Part shown: positions 1 to 6,574 of the stretch, piece after piece
Layout of the letters: the number at the start of each line of letters is the position of its first letter
Numbering within the stretch: position 1 is the first letter of the stretch
Assembly (NCBI GenBank): GCA_040755215.1
Contig: JBFMBG010000060.1
Coordinates: 1-21,707 of the forward strand
From: JAIMBK01 sp040755215
Lineage (GTDB): Bacteria > Bacillota > Desulfotomaculia > Desulfotomaculales > Nap2-2B
Direction of reading: 5' to 3'
DNA: 21,707 bases
Made by a program: the position numbers and the translations under genes
Notes under the pieces: model-generated
What the model was told of the DNA's origin: nothing
Database searches by the model: none
Seen by the model: the letters and a program-made list of their open reading frames with translations, nothing else

Positions 1-50
1 GAAGAAACCTCCTTTGTTATTTTAGCTGAATTGCATTGGAGGTTTTCTTC
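1..50 (+). terminator. Long inverted repeat, probable terminator of an upstream gene
   Basis: Bases 1-12 (GAAGAAACCTCC) pair with 38-50 (GGAGGTTTTCTTC), with one bulged T, around a 25-nt loop. The right arm runs into a T/C-rich tract (TTTTCTTCTTTTCC). This fits a rho-independent terminator reading rightwards from a gene outside the window. The loop is long for a classic terminator, so a leader or attenuator structure is also possible. Confidence 0.45.
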
Positions 51-66
51 TTTTCCCCGGGGAAAA
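51..66. repeat. Perfect 16-bp palindrome
   Basis: TTTTCCCCGGGGAAAA is perfectly self-complementary with no spacer. It follows directly after the hairpin at 1-50. It could be a protein-binding site or part of the same termination region; no role is shown. The rest of 67-187 has no recognisable gene. Confidence 0.5.
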
Positions 67-187
67 ACTCCTTCTTTTTCTCCCTGGAGATTACTGGTGA
101 TCCCCCACTTTTATTTTACAGCTACAACTGATCAGAATCTTTGACCGGTCCAATGAAAACAAAATCCAGGTTGAAGCCCCGGACTTT

Positions 188-216
188 TTGCGTTAAGATT
201 AAATTAAGGTTATTGT
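188..216 (+). promoter_or_regulatory. Possible sigma-A promoter for the MNT/HEPN operon
   Basis: TTGCGT (188-193) and TATTGT (211-216) are separated by 17 nt in an AT-rich stretch, about 29 nt before the ATG at 245. Each box matches the consensus at only four of six positions, so this is tentative. Confidence 0.35.
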
Positions 217-244
217 AAACAGCGAGGTCCCAAAGGCGGTTAAG

Positions 245-652
245 ATGGACGAAGCGGTTTTTCAAGAATACGTAAAAGCCTGGCGGAACAGAAAAAAAGA
301 GGCGGAAAGGCGGCAGGCGGAAAGCCTGCGGCAGGCCAGAGAGGCAGCCGCAAAACTTACCCGGATCCTGGTTCAGGACTACCGGGCAAGGGAAGTCTGG
401 CTGTTTGGCTCGCTCGCCCGGACCAGGGGTTTCCACCGGCGTTCCGACATCGATCTTGCCGCTTCGGGCCTGAGAGCGCAGGAATTTTTCCGGATCCTTT
501 CCCGGCTCAACGCCGCCACCGACTTTGCCGTTGACCTCGTCGATCTGGAAACCTGCCCTCCCTGGCTGGCGGCGGCCATCAGAAAAGAAGGAAAACTGCT
601 GGCCGGTAAACCTCGCGAAAAAGAAGGCGATTCTTGTGCGCGCCAAAACTAA
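245..652 (+). CDS. MNT-type nucleotidyltransferase, antitoxin of a HEPN/MNT pair
   Basis: A 135-aa protein with a minimal nucleotidyltransferase (pol beta-like) fold. Residues 55-72 read GSLARTRGFHRRSDIDLA, which is the GS-X(10-12)-DxD signature with metal-binding D68 and D70. D97 in VDLVD is the probable third carboxylate. The N-terminal 45 residues are a charged helix. The ATG at 245 follows AAAGGCGG by 5 nt. In the characterised HepT/MntA systems this partner transfers AMP groups to a tyrosine of the HEPN RNase and so silences it; that role is inferred here from the adjacent HEPN gene, which overlaps by 17 nt. The last 15 residues, rich in K, E and R, fall outside the conserved fold. The family call is firm; the antitoxin role is an inference. 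Confidence 0.85.
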   Translation: MDEAVFQEYVKAWRNRKKEAERRQAESLRQAREAAAKLTRILVQDYRAREVWLFGSLARTRGFHRRSDIDLAASGLRAQEFFRILSRLNAATDFAVDLVDLETCPPWLAAAIRKEGKLLAGKPREKEGDSCARQN

Positions 653-1139
653 AGAGGATCTTCTTTCCCTGGTGGGACAACTCGACCACATTATGAAATC
701 CTTGCGGATTACCGTTGAAGAAGCGGAAAAAAAGGCGCGGGAATTCAACAGGGCCGTGCCCACCGCCTTTGACCTGCGCGGGATCGGCAGCCTGCTCCAC
801 GATTTTTACACCGCCATCGAGGATGTTTTTGAAGCGATTACGGGGGATGTTAACGGGGAACTGCCGGATGGGGTAGAATGGCACAAAAAACTGCTGACCA
901 GAATGTCCATCGTTATTCCCCAACTCCGGCCGGCGGTCATCTCCGAAGAACTGCGCTGGAAGCTGGACGAGTACCTCCGTTTCCGCCACGTATTTCGCAA
1001 TGTTTACGGCTATCTGCTCGACTGGAAACGCCTGCGCCCCCTCTTGGAGAACATGAAATTGGTCTCCCAACAGTTTGAGCAGGAAATTGCCGCCTTTCGT
1101 TCCTTTTTGATGCGCCTTGCCGAAGAACTGGACAAATAA
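636..1139 (+). CDS. HEPN-domain protein, HepT-like RNase toxin partner
   Basis: A 167-aa all-helical protein starting at GTG 636, with AAGAAGG 8-10 nt upstream inside the preceding gene. Open sequence continues back to an ATG at 525, but that would lie entirely in the nucleotidyltransferase in another frame, so 636 is preferred. Residues 115-126 read RFRHVFRNVYGY, matching the HEPN active-site helix. In HepT-like proteins this segment carries R-X(4-6)-H and a nearby tyrosine that the MNT partner modifies. Here R117, H118, R121, N122 and Y124 are visible, with Asn where the simplest form of the motif expects His. The pairing with the MNT gene and the overlapping stop/start strongly support a toxin-antitoxin operon. 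RNase activity is inferred. Confidence 0.8.
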   Translation: MRAKTKEDLLSLVGQLDHIMKSLRITVEEAEKKAREFNRAVPTAFDLRGIGSLLHDFYTAIEDVFEAITGDVNGELPDGVEWHKKLLTRMSIVIPQLRPAVISEELRWKLDEYLRFRHVFRNVYGYLLDWKRLRPLLENMKLVSQQFEQEIAAFRSFLMRLAEELDK

Positions 1140-1283
1140 CCCGCCGGGCGGCCAGGAACGCCTGGCAACACTTTTTGCGCTGGTGATTGCTATTGGAAAT
1201 ACCCAAGCAATGATCGCTATCCCCCTTGTGAACAATAGCAGAACTTGTCCTTGTAAGCAAGAGAAAAAATTTCTTTCGGAAAC

Positions 1284-1315
1284 CCCGGCGCTTTTTCTGC
1301 CGGGATTCTTTTTCC
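1284..1315 (+). terminator. Rho-independent terminator
   Basis: CCCGGC (1284-1289) pairs with GCCGGG (1299-1304) around a 9-nt loop and is followed by ATTCTTTTTCC. It lies 145 nt after the HEPN gene and before the efflux promoter, so it probably ends the toxin-antitoxin transcript. The rest of 1140-1394 has no gene I can support. Confidence 0.6.
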
Positions 1316-1394
1316 GGGCGGCATATGGTAAAGTGGCGTAATACCTGCCGGCAGCCGCCGGGGAAGATTTTTAAAATAATTTTCTTTAAAGTTA

Positions 1395-1423
1395 TTGCCA
1401 ACCTCTTTTTACGGTGATAAAAT
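1395..1423 (+). promoter_or_regulatory. Sigma-A promoter of the efflux operon
   Basis: TTGCCA (1395-1400), a 17-nt spacer and TAAAAT (1418-1423) each match the consensus at five of six positions. This is the best promoter in the window. Transcription would start near 1430, giving a leader of about 113 nt before the ATG at 1543. Confidence 0.75.
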
Positions 1424-1432
1424 GTTCCCGAG

Positions 1433-1449
1433 TAAACCGTTTTGGTTTA
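1433..1449. promoter_or_regulatory. Possible operator: TAAACC-N5-GGTTTA
   Basis: A perfect 6-bp inverted repeat with a 5-nt centre lies just after the predicted transcription start of the efflux operon. Size and position fit a repressor site, for example for the TetR protein at 5050. Its sequence differs from the palindrome before tetR, so the assignment is uncertain. Confidence 0.35.
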
Positions 1450-1542
1450 ATTAGTTTCCTTGCGTTAGAATTATCGGAACTCAACCGGATCGCAATTCCC
1501 AAACGCAGATTCTCGTCCAGTTTTTATGCAGGGGGGCTTTGC

Positions 1543-2592
1543 ATGTCTGTGTGCCGCCGAAGCCAGGCCTTTTCCGCCTTCACGGCTGTTCCCGTCCTCG
1601 TCCTTTTCGTTCTGCTCTTTATGTTTCTTAGCGGCTGTCAGTTCTCCTTCCAGAAAGCGCAGCCGCTCACCGCCAACGGCACCATTGAGGCCACGGAAGT
1701 AAAGGTGGTGGCCGAGGTCGGGGGCACCCTGCAGAAACTGGCCGTGAAGGAAGGGGACCGGGTGCAGGCCGGCCAGCTGATTGCCCGGCTGGACGACAGC
1801 AGTTACCGTCTCCTGGCCGATCAGGCCTGGGCCGGCCTGGCCGGAGCGCAGGCTTCCCTGGCCGAGGCCCGGGCCGGCGCCCGCGCGCAGGAAATTGAAG
1901 CCGCCCGCCGGGAAGCGGAGCGCCTGGCGGCGCTGGCGGCAGGCGCCCGGGAGCAAGCAGCCCTGCAGGAAGATAATTTCCGGCGGGCAAAAGAGCTTTT
2001 CCAGGCGGGGGCGCTGCCGGAACAGGAACTGCTGACCGCCGAAACCCGGTTCAGCACGGCCCGGCATCAGCTGGAGGCCGCCCAAGCCCAGCTGGAGGCC
2101 GCCCGTGCCAGGCTGGCCCTGCTGGAGGCCGGAAGCCCGGAACAAACCATCGAACGCCTGGCGGCGGCAGTGAAGCAGAGCGAAAGCAACCTGGCCCTGG
2201 CCCGGTTAAACCTGGAGAAAACCCGGCTGGCGGCGCCGGCGGATGGCGTGGTGGCCAGTTGCAATTTTACGGAAGGCGAGTTAATCCGCCCCGGCGCGGA
2301 AGTGGCCACTCTCTTAAACGATCGCGATCTCTGGCTTTGGGTTTACATCCCGGAAAACAGGCTGGGTCAGGTCAAGGTGGGGCAGCCGGTGCAAATCCGG
2401 GTCGACGCTTACCCGGGCAAAACCTTCCCCGGTCAAGTGGAGTATATCTCTCCCAAAGCCGAATTCACCCCACGCAACGTCCAGACCAGAGAAGACCGGG
2501 TGAACCTGGTGTTCCGGGTAAAAATCCGCGTCACCGGCGGCCGGGAGGAGCTCAAGCCGGGCCTGCCGGCGGACGTTACGTTTGGGAGTTAG
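1543..2592 (+). CDS. HlyD/YbhG-like membrane fusion lipoprotein of an ABC efflux pump
   Basis: A 349-aa periplasmic-adaptor-type protein. The ATG at 1543 follows AGGGGGGC by about 6 nt; earlier in-frame codons lack a ribosome site. The N-terminus has basic residues, a hydrophobic stretch (about 13-29) and a lipobox LSGC with Cys32, so it is probably a lipid-anchored extracytoplasmic protein. A biotinyl-lipoyl-like segment (about 44-85) is followed by a long Ala/Glu/Arg-rich coiled coil (about 90-220), the second half of the lipoyl domain (LAAPADGVVAS) and a beta-barrel region ending in LKPGLPADVTFGS. This is the HlyD_D23/YhiI/YbhG layout. It would link the ABC permease encoded downstream to the outside, or shape its exit path. 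The gap to its ATPase is unusually long because of an inserted repeat element. Substrate unknown. Confidence 0.88.
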   Translation: MSVCRRSQAFSAFTAVPVLVLFVLLFMFLSGCQFSFQKAQPLTANGTIEATEVKVVAEVGGTLQKLAVKEGDRVQAGQLIARLDDSSYRLLADQAWAGLAGAQASLAEARAGARAQEIEAARREAERLAALAAGAREQAALQEDNFRRAKELFQAGALPEQELLTAETRFSTARHQLEAAQAQLEAARARLALLEAGSPEQTIERLAAAVKQSESNLALARLNLEKTRLAAPADGVVASCNFTEGELIRPGAEVATLLNDRDLWLWVYIPENRLGQVKVGQPVQIRVDAYPGKTFPGQVEYISPKAEFTPRNVQTREDRVNLVFRVKIRVTGGREELKPGLPADVTFGS

Positions 2593-2640
2593 ACCCTCAT
2601 GCCGCTTTTTTCGCGGCACCAACAGAGGATGAAAATTCCG

Positions 2641-2898
2641 GCCCGCCGTTCGATTTGCCAGGAGCGACATATGCGTAGGGCTGATAACGAAACACGGCGC
2701 AGGTGAGGTCAGCGAACCGGCAGCGCGAAACGCGCAGATAAAATGATGATCAGAAACTGGTATAAACTCCGGATAGCCTAATGTAAGCAATAAAATTAAT
2801 GTACCACGCGCATTTTGCAGCGCTGCCTGGTTCGCTCTGAGCCAAGCCGATGTTTCGTCAGCCCGGAGCATCGGAGCGACGGTAAACGAACGGCGGGC
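2641..2898. repeat. MITE-like element: 258-bp imperfect inverted repeat
   Basis: The ends are perfect 12-bp inverted repeats, GCCCGCCGTTCG (2641-2652) and CGAACGGCGGGC (2887-2898). Inside them the two halves stay recognisably complementary for about 110 nt per arm. Matching blocks include GGCTGA, CGAAACA, AGCGAACC and GGCAGCGC in the left arm and their complements in the right arm. No transposase gene fits inside. I see no clear target-site duplication. A long minus-strand open frame crosses it, but this is probably a by-product of the repeat. It lies in the 511-nt gap between the efflux adaptor and ATPase genes. Confidence 0.65.
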
Positions 2899-2997
2899 AA
2901 AGGGATATTTCCCAGGGTAGATTAAATTAACCATAGAGGGCACAGTGTTCACCATGAGAACATTCATTCTCCCCATTAATTTGAAAATGAGGCAATA

Positions 2998-3081
2998 AGG
3001 CACCAGGGCAAAAAGAGGCACCAAAGAGAAATGTACCGGTAATTTTTACTCTGTGCCTTTGTGCCTGGTAAATTTGTGCCT
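2998..3081. repeat. Imperfect hairpin with repeated GTGCCT/AGGCAC units
   Basis: The left arm (2998-3028) has two GGCACC units and the right arm (3049-3081) has three GTGCCT units. The arms pair imperfectly over about 30 nt, around a loop that contains the palindrome TACCGGTA. It ends about 20 nt before the ATPase start. It may be a REP-like element or leader structure. The stretch 2899-2997 shows nothing else I can support. Confidence 0.45.
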
Positions 3082-3103
3082 GTTATTTTCAAAGGTGGAT
3101 CTG

Positions 3104-3844
3104 ATGAGCAACCCCGAATACGCCATCGAAGCGTACAGCTTAAGCAAAAATTTCGGCCCCGTGCAGGCAGTGCGGGAAGTCAGCTTTCAAGTCCCCGCCG
3201 GAAGCATCTTCGGCCTGCTGGGGCCCAACGGCTCCGGCAAAAGCACCACCATCCGCATGCTCTGCGGGCTGCTGCGCCCCACCTCCGGACAGGGGCGGGT
3301 GCTGGGGCTGGACATCCTCACCCAGGCGGAGGCGATTAAGGCCGGCATCGGCTACATGTCCCAAAAGTTCAGTCTTTACGAAGATCTTACGGTAGCCGAG
3401 AACCTGCACTTTTTCGGCAGCATCTACGGGATGAGCAGGCCGGAAATCGACCGCCGGCACCGGGAGCTGGACCAGGAAATGAAGCTGGGCGGGCGGGAAA
3501 ACCAGCTGGTGGGCACTCTTTCCGGCGGCTGGAAACAGCGACTGGCCCTGGCCTGCGCCTTTATCCACCGCCCCCGCTTGCTGGTGCTGGACGAACCCAC
3601 CGCCGGCGTGGACCCCGTTTCGCGCCGGCTTTTCTGGGAACTGCTGGACGGGCTGGCCGCCGCCGGGATAACCATTCTGGTCACCACTCACTACATGGAC
3701 GAAGCCGAGCGCTGCCACCTGGTGGCCCTGATGCACCGGGGGCGCCTGCACGCCTTCGGGCCGCCCGCGGAACTCATCGCGGCGGAAGGCGCGGCCAGCC
3801 TGGAGGACGTTTTCGTGCAAATGGCCGCCGGCGGAGGTGATTAA
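3104..3844 (+). CDS. ABC transporter ATP-binding protein of the efflux pump
   Basis: A 246-aa ABC ATPase. The ATG at 3104 follows AAAGGTGG by 5 nt; an upstream in-frame ATG at 3053 has no ribosome site and would begin inside the hairpin. Walker A is GPNGSGKST (40-48), the Q-loop Gln is near 87 (YMSQKFSLYEDLT), the signature is LSGGWKQRLALA (139-150), Walker B is LLVLDEP with E164, and the switch His is in TTHYMDEAE (196). The sequence resembles one half of E. coli YbhF and the CcmA-type drug-export ATPases. It should drive the ABC-2 permease that starts 5 nt after its stop. Complete, with all catalytic motifs intact. Confidence 0.93.
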   Translation: MSNPEYAIEAYSLSKNFGPVQAVREVSFQVPAGSIFGLLGPNGSGKSTTIRMLCGLLRPTSGQGRVLGLDILTQAEAIKAGIGYMSQKFSLYEDLTVAENLHFFGSIYGMSRPEIDRRHRELDQEMKLGGRENQLVGTLSGGWKQRLALACAFIHRPRLLVLDEPTAGVDPVSRRLFWELLDGLAAAGITILVTTHYMDEAERCHLVALMHRGRLHAFGPPAELIAAEGAASLEDVFVQMAAGGGD

Positions 3845-3849
3845 CTGAA

Positions 3850-4983
3850 ATGAACCGGCAGCGTCTGCTGACGATCATGCGCAAGGAATTCATCCAGATC
3901 CGGCGGGATCCCCCCAGCCTGGTCATTGTGTTCGTCATGCCGGTGTTGATGCTCCTTCTTTTCGGCTACGCGGTGACCACCGACGTGGAGCATATCCCCC
4001 TGGCCGTGTTCGATTCCGACCGCAGCCAGGACAGCCGCCAGCTGGCCCAAGACATGGTGAACACCGGGTATTTTGACCTGGCCTACCGGGCCGGCAGCGC
4101 CGAAGAACTCAAAGCCCTTTTAGACGGCGGTAAGGCCCGGGCCGGGCTGGTCATCCCCGCGGGCTACGCCCGGAACCTGCGCCGGGGAGAAACGGCTACC
4201 GCCCAGCTCCTCGTGGACGGCTCCGACCCCCTGGTGGCGCGCACCGCCCTTTCCGCGGGGGAAATCGTGGGCCGGGTGAAATCCCAGGAACTGCGGCTGG
4301 CTGCCTTGAAAAGAGAAGGTCTGTCGCTTCCGGCCGGCCCGGCCGTCGATCTGCGCATCCGGGCCTGGTACAATCCGGGCCTGGAAAGCATGAAGTTTAA
4401 CATTCCAGGACTGATCGGCCTGATCATGCAAAACGTCACCATGATGCTCACCGCTTTTGCCCTGGTGCGGGAACGGGAGCGGGGCACCCTGGAACAGCTG
4501 ATGGTCACCCCCATCCGGGGGGCGGAATTGATGATCGGAAAACTGATCCCCTACATCATAATCGCCTTTATCGATATGGGCCTGGCTTTGGGCATCGGCG
4601 TTCTGTGGTTTAAGGTGCCGGTGGCGGGAAGCATTTTTTTGCTCCTGGGGCTGACCCTGCTTTTTCTGGTTTTCGCCCTGGGGCTGGGCATGTTTTTCTC
4701 CACCATCGCCCGCACCCAGCTGCAGGCGATGCAGATGACCATGCTTTTCATCCTGCCCAGCGTGCTGCTGAGCGGTTTCATTTTTCCCCGCGAATCCATG
4801 CCCCTGCCCATCCAATACCTGGGAAACCTGATCCCCCTCACTTATTTCCTGGATATCCTGCGGGGAATAATGCTTAAGGGCACCGGGATCGCCTACCTGT
4901 GGGGAGATATTATCCCCCTGGCCGCCTTCGGCCTGGGCATTATCACCCTGGCCTCCTGGCGCTTCCGAAAACGGGTGGAGTGA
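3850..4983 (+). CDS. ABC-2 type permease (YbhS/YbhR-like)
   Basis: A 377-aa membrane protein with the ABC-2 export layout. One helix near the N-terminus (about 22-43, starting after the RRDPPSLVIVF segment) is followed by a large extracytoplasmic loop (about 45-175) and then five hydrophobic segments in the C-terminal half. The cytoplasmic motif VRERERGTLEQLMVTPI is typical of the family. The late segment LPSVLLSGFIFPRESMP matches the usual signature. Only one permease gene is present, whereas E. coli ybhGFSR has two, so the pump is probably a homodimer of this subunit with the ATPase at 3104 and the adaptor at 1543. The ATG at 3850 has GGAGG (3833-3837) about 12 nt upstream, inside the end of the ATPase gene. 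Confidence 0.92.
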   Translation: MNRQRLLTIMRKEFIQIRRDPPSLVIVFVMPVLMLLLFGYAVTTDVEHIPLAVFDSDRSQDSRQLAQDMVNTGYFDLAYRAGSAEELKALLDGGKARAGLVIPAGYARNLRRGETATAQLLVDGSDPLVARTALSAGEIVGRVKSQELRLAALKREGLSLPAGPAVDLRIRAWYNPGLESMKFNIPGLIGLIMQNVTMMLTAFALVRERERGTLEQLMVTPIRGAELMIGKLIPYIIIAFIDMGLALGIGVLWFKVPVAGSIFLLLGLTLLFLVFALGLGMFFSTIARTQLQAMQMTMLFILPSVLLSGFIFPRESMPLPIQYLGNLIPLTYFLDILRGIMLKGTGIAYLWGDIIPLAAFGLGIITLASWRFRKRVE

Positions 4984-5008
4984 ACAGATCAACTATCTTT
5001 TATTTCTT

Positions 5009-5033
5009 AAGTTAAGTGCCAGGCACTTAACTT
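5009..5033. promoter_or_regulatory. 25-bp perfect palindrome upstream of tetR, probable operator
   Basis: AAGTTAAGTGCC (5009-5020) and GGCACTTAACTT (5022-5033) are perfectly complementary around a single central A. The site lies between the permease stop and the tetR ribosome site, ending 16 nt before the ATG at 5050. No T-run follows on either strand, and a 1-nt centre suits a dimeric repressor site better than a terminator. The core GTGCCAGGCAC recalls the repeated GTGCCT units at 2998-3081. Confidence 0.6.
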
Positions 5034-5049
5034 ATTTAAGGAGCAGAAT

Positions 5050-5655
5050 ATGGAGATCAAGGAAAAAATCCTGCAGACCATGAAAAACCTGGCCGCCAGG
5101 AAGGGCTTTTCCGCCGTTACCGTCGACGAGCTGGCCGCCGCCTGCGGGATCAGCAAGCGGACCCTCTACCGCTATTTTCAAAGCAAGGAGGAAATCGTGG
5201 AAAAGGTGCTGGAGGAGCTCATGACCGGGATCGACCGGCGCGCCGAAGAAATCTTCACCGGCCCGGCCAGCCCCCCGGAAAAACTGCGGGCCATGGCCGG
5301 CGCCGTCGCCGAAGGGGCGCGCTTCATGGAACCCCACGTTTTCCACGACCTGCAGCGCCGCTACCCCCACCTGTGGGAAAAAATCGACCGCTTCCGGGCC
5401 GGCCGCCTCCACCGGCTGGAACAAATCTACCGGGAGGGCTGCTGCCTGGGCTACTTCCGGGAAGTCAACTTCGACGTCTTGTTCACCGCCTTCCTGGCCT
5501 CCCTGCGGGCCGTGGTCACCCCGGCTTTTTTCATCAACCACGCCGTTTCTTTACCCCAGGCCATAGAAACCCTTCAGGAAATTTTCCTGCACGGAATCAG
5601 CAGCCCCGGCGGTCCGATGTCGGAAAAAGAATCCGGAAGAGGCAAAGGAGGTTAA
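5050..5655 (+). CDS. TetR-family transcriptional regulator
   Basis: A 201-aa regulator. Residues 1-50 form the TetR DNA-binding domain: the helix-turn-helix (about 26-45) reads VDELAAACGISKRTLYRYF, followed by KEEIVEKVLEEL. The rest is the helical ligand-binding and dimer domain, ending in a polar glycine- and serine-rich tail. The ribosome site AAGGAGCAG lies 4-10 nt before the ATG. It is the last gene of the efflux locus, and E. coli ybhGFSR is likewise governed by a TetR protein (CecR). It probably represses its own promoter, and perhaps the whole operon, through the palindrome at 5009. The inducing ligand cannot be told from sequence. Confidence 0.9.
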   Translation: MEIKEKILQTMKNLAARKGFSAVTVDELAAACGISKRTLYRYFQSKEEIVEKVLEELMTGIDRRAEEIFTGPASPPEKLRAMAGAVAEGARFMEPHVFHDLQRRYPHLWEKIDRFRAGRLHRLEQIYREGCCLGYFREVNFDVLFTAFLASLRAVVTPAFFINHAVSLPQAIETLQEIFLHGISSPGGPMSEKESGRGKGG

Positions 5656-5717
5656 AAGGAATAAAGAGAAGGCGCAACATTTTTTCCATATTAAGGGCGA
5701 GGAATTGGCCGACACAA

Positions 5718-6029
5718 TTATTTCATGGTATTTTTCAGTAGGTGTCGATAGTTTCTTGCGCCATGTAAAATGCGGTAAACATACACCCTGTTATCTATAA
5801 AACGGTAGAATGCTATATATGGATCAATGATAACCATTCTAAAATTTTTAAAGGAACGATCGAGTAATGGTGCTCCAGAATGTGGGAATTTCTCAAGGCG
5901 ACGCAGAGCCTGCATGATCCTATCAAGCATTCTGGCTGCTGCCTGTGGATTATCCACCATAATATAATCAAATATTTCATCTAAGTCTGAATAAGCGGCA
6001 GGGAGTAACTCTACGTCAAATTTTTTCAT
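5718..6029 (-). CDS. RelE/ParE-family toxin
   Basis: A 103-aa protein of typical ParE/RelE size. The opening FDVELLPAAYSDLDEIFDYI is the usual first strand and two-helix segment, followed by ARMLDRIMQALRRLEKFPHSG. The ending RMVIIDPYIAFYRFIDN and VYVYRILHGARNYRHLL is the beta-sheet core with the conserved YRI.HGARN segment. Family members either poison DNA gyrase (ParE) or cut mRNA on ribosomes (RelE); sequence alone does not decide. The ATG overlaps the antitoxin gene by 14 nt, so the two are co-translated. It faces tetR convergently with a 62-nt gap that holds no clear terminator. Confidence 0.9.
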   Translation of the reverse strand: MKKFDVELLPAAYSDLDEIFDYIMVDNPQAAARMLDRIMQALRRLEKFPHSGAPLLDRSFKNFRMVIIDPYIAFYRFIDNRVYVYRILHGARNYRHLLKNTMK

Positions 6030-6285
6030 TAATTTTCTCCTTCAACCGCTGGTGAGCTTCTTCGAGTGAGATTGTCGGCTCACCCGCAAGTCGTTGTTGC
6101 TCAGCAAACAAGAGCTTTTCACGAAGGTCAAGCATAGCTTCCCTGCGTTCAAATGCTTCAATGCTCATAACAACAAGGTCTCCTTCGCCGTTTCGGGTAA
6201 TGTAAACTGGTTCACCCTTTTCATGGGCAAGCTTTGAAATGGCATTGTAGTTATTACGTAGTGTTGTAGAGGATTTTATAATCAT
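6016..6285 (-). CDS. Phd/YefM-family antitoxin
   Basis: An 89-aa protein. The ATG at 6285 follows GGAGG by 8 nt. A longer open frame runs upstream, but it crosses the promoter and the nfo region and has no better start. The N-terminal half (SSTTLRNNYNAISKLAHEKG, then EPVYITRNGEGDLVVMSIEAFE) is the Phd/YefM DNA-binding domain. The C-terminal half is a charged helix of the kind that wraps the toxin. It should neutralise the ParE/RelE toxin encoded immediately downstream and repress the operon by binding its promoter. Confidence 0.9.
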   Translation of the reverse strand: MIIKSSTTLRNNYNAISKLAHEKGEPVYITRNGEGDLVVMSIEAFERREAMLDLREKLLFAEQQRLAGEPTISLEEAHQRLKEKINEKI

Positions 6286-6302
6286 ATTGAGTTCCTCCAA
6301 TC

Positions 6303-6347
6303 GAATTATTCTACTATTATTATACAATAATTCTATAAGAATATAAA
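6303..6347 (-). promoter_or_regulatory. Promoter and probable autoregulatory operator of the Phd/ParE operon
   Basis: On the minus strand TTTATA (6342-6347), a 17-nt spacer and TATAAT (6319-6324) form a promoter with a perfect -10. An inverted repeat ATTATT-N4-AATAAT (6316-6331) lies over the -10. A wider pair, GAATTATT (6303-6310) and AATAATTC (6326-6333), also brackets it. This is the expected placement for antitoxin binding. Confidence 0.65.
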
Positions 6348-6378
6348 TAGAGCTATAAAGGAAAAATGTACCTTGATT

Positions 6379-6396
6379 CGGCAAGTTACCTTGCCG
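6379..6396. other. Hairpin between the toxin-antitoxin and nfo genes
   Basis: CGGCAAG (6379-6385) and CTTGCCG (6390-6396) form a perfect 7-bp stem with a 4-nt loop. It lies between the divergent promoters and is not followed by a T-run. Neither a terminator nor a known riboswitch could be recognised here. Confidence 0.4.
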
Positions 6397-6463
6397 TGAG
6401 GTCGTGAAACCTTTATCGTCGTTGGCTTGGGTTGGTTTCTGTCCAGCCTGGTAAAATAAATGA

Positions 6464-6491
6464 TTGTCCTTTTCACAAAAAGATCTATAAT
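6464..6491 (+). promoter_or_regulatory. Promoter of nfo
   Basis: TTGTCC (6464-6469), a 16-nt spacer and a perfect TATAAT (6486-6491) lie 83 nt before the nfo ATG. Confidence 0.55.
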
Positions 6492-6574
6492 GTTTACAAG
6501 GTAATGTTTTCAAAGGTATCCTTGACGATGAAAATTCAAAAGGCAGAAAACGTAGTGAAAAGCAGGTGGGAGTT

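Noticed and set aside
1..20. CACCTCCTTT-like string suggesting the end of 16S rRNA
   Set aside because: AAACCTCCTTTG only resembles the anti-SD tail, and no rRNA sequence follows or could precede it in the window. It is one arm of a hairpin.
2601..2617. GCCGC-N7-GCGGC hairpin after the fusion-protein gene as a terminator
   Set aside because: The T-run is in the loop and none follows the stem. It would also cut the operon from its ATPase.
2314..3024. 236-codon minus-strand open frame
   Set aside because: It crosses the end of the fusion-protein gene in antisense and the whole inverted-repeat element, and has no ribosome site. It looks like a by-product of the repeat.
3053..3103. 17-codon N-terminal extension of the first ATPase
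   Set aside because: It begins inside the hairpin with no ribosome site. ATG 3104 has AAAGGTGG.
4120..4992. 290-codon minus-strand open frame opposite the permease
   Set aside because: It is a Gln/His/Gly-rich shadow of a clear membrane protein gene, as expected in GC-rich DNA.
6361..6470. Possible c-di-GMP or other riboswitch before nfo or the antitoxin
   Set aside because: Neither strand shows the conserved bases of the riboswitch classes I checked by eye (c-di-GMP-I, yybP, preQ1, T-box).
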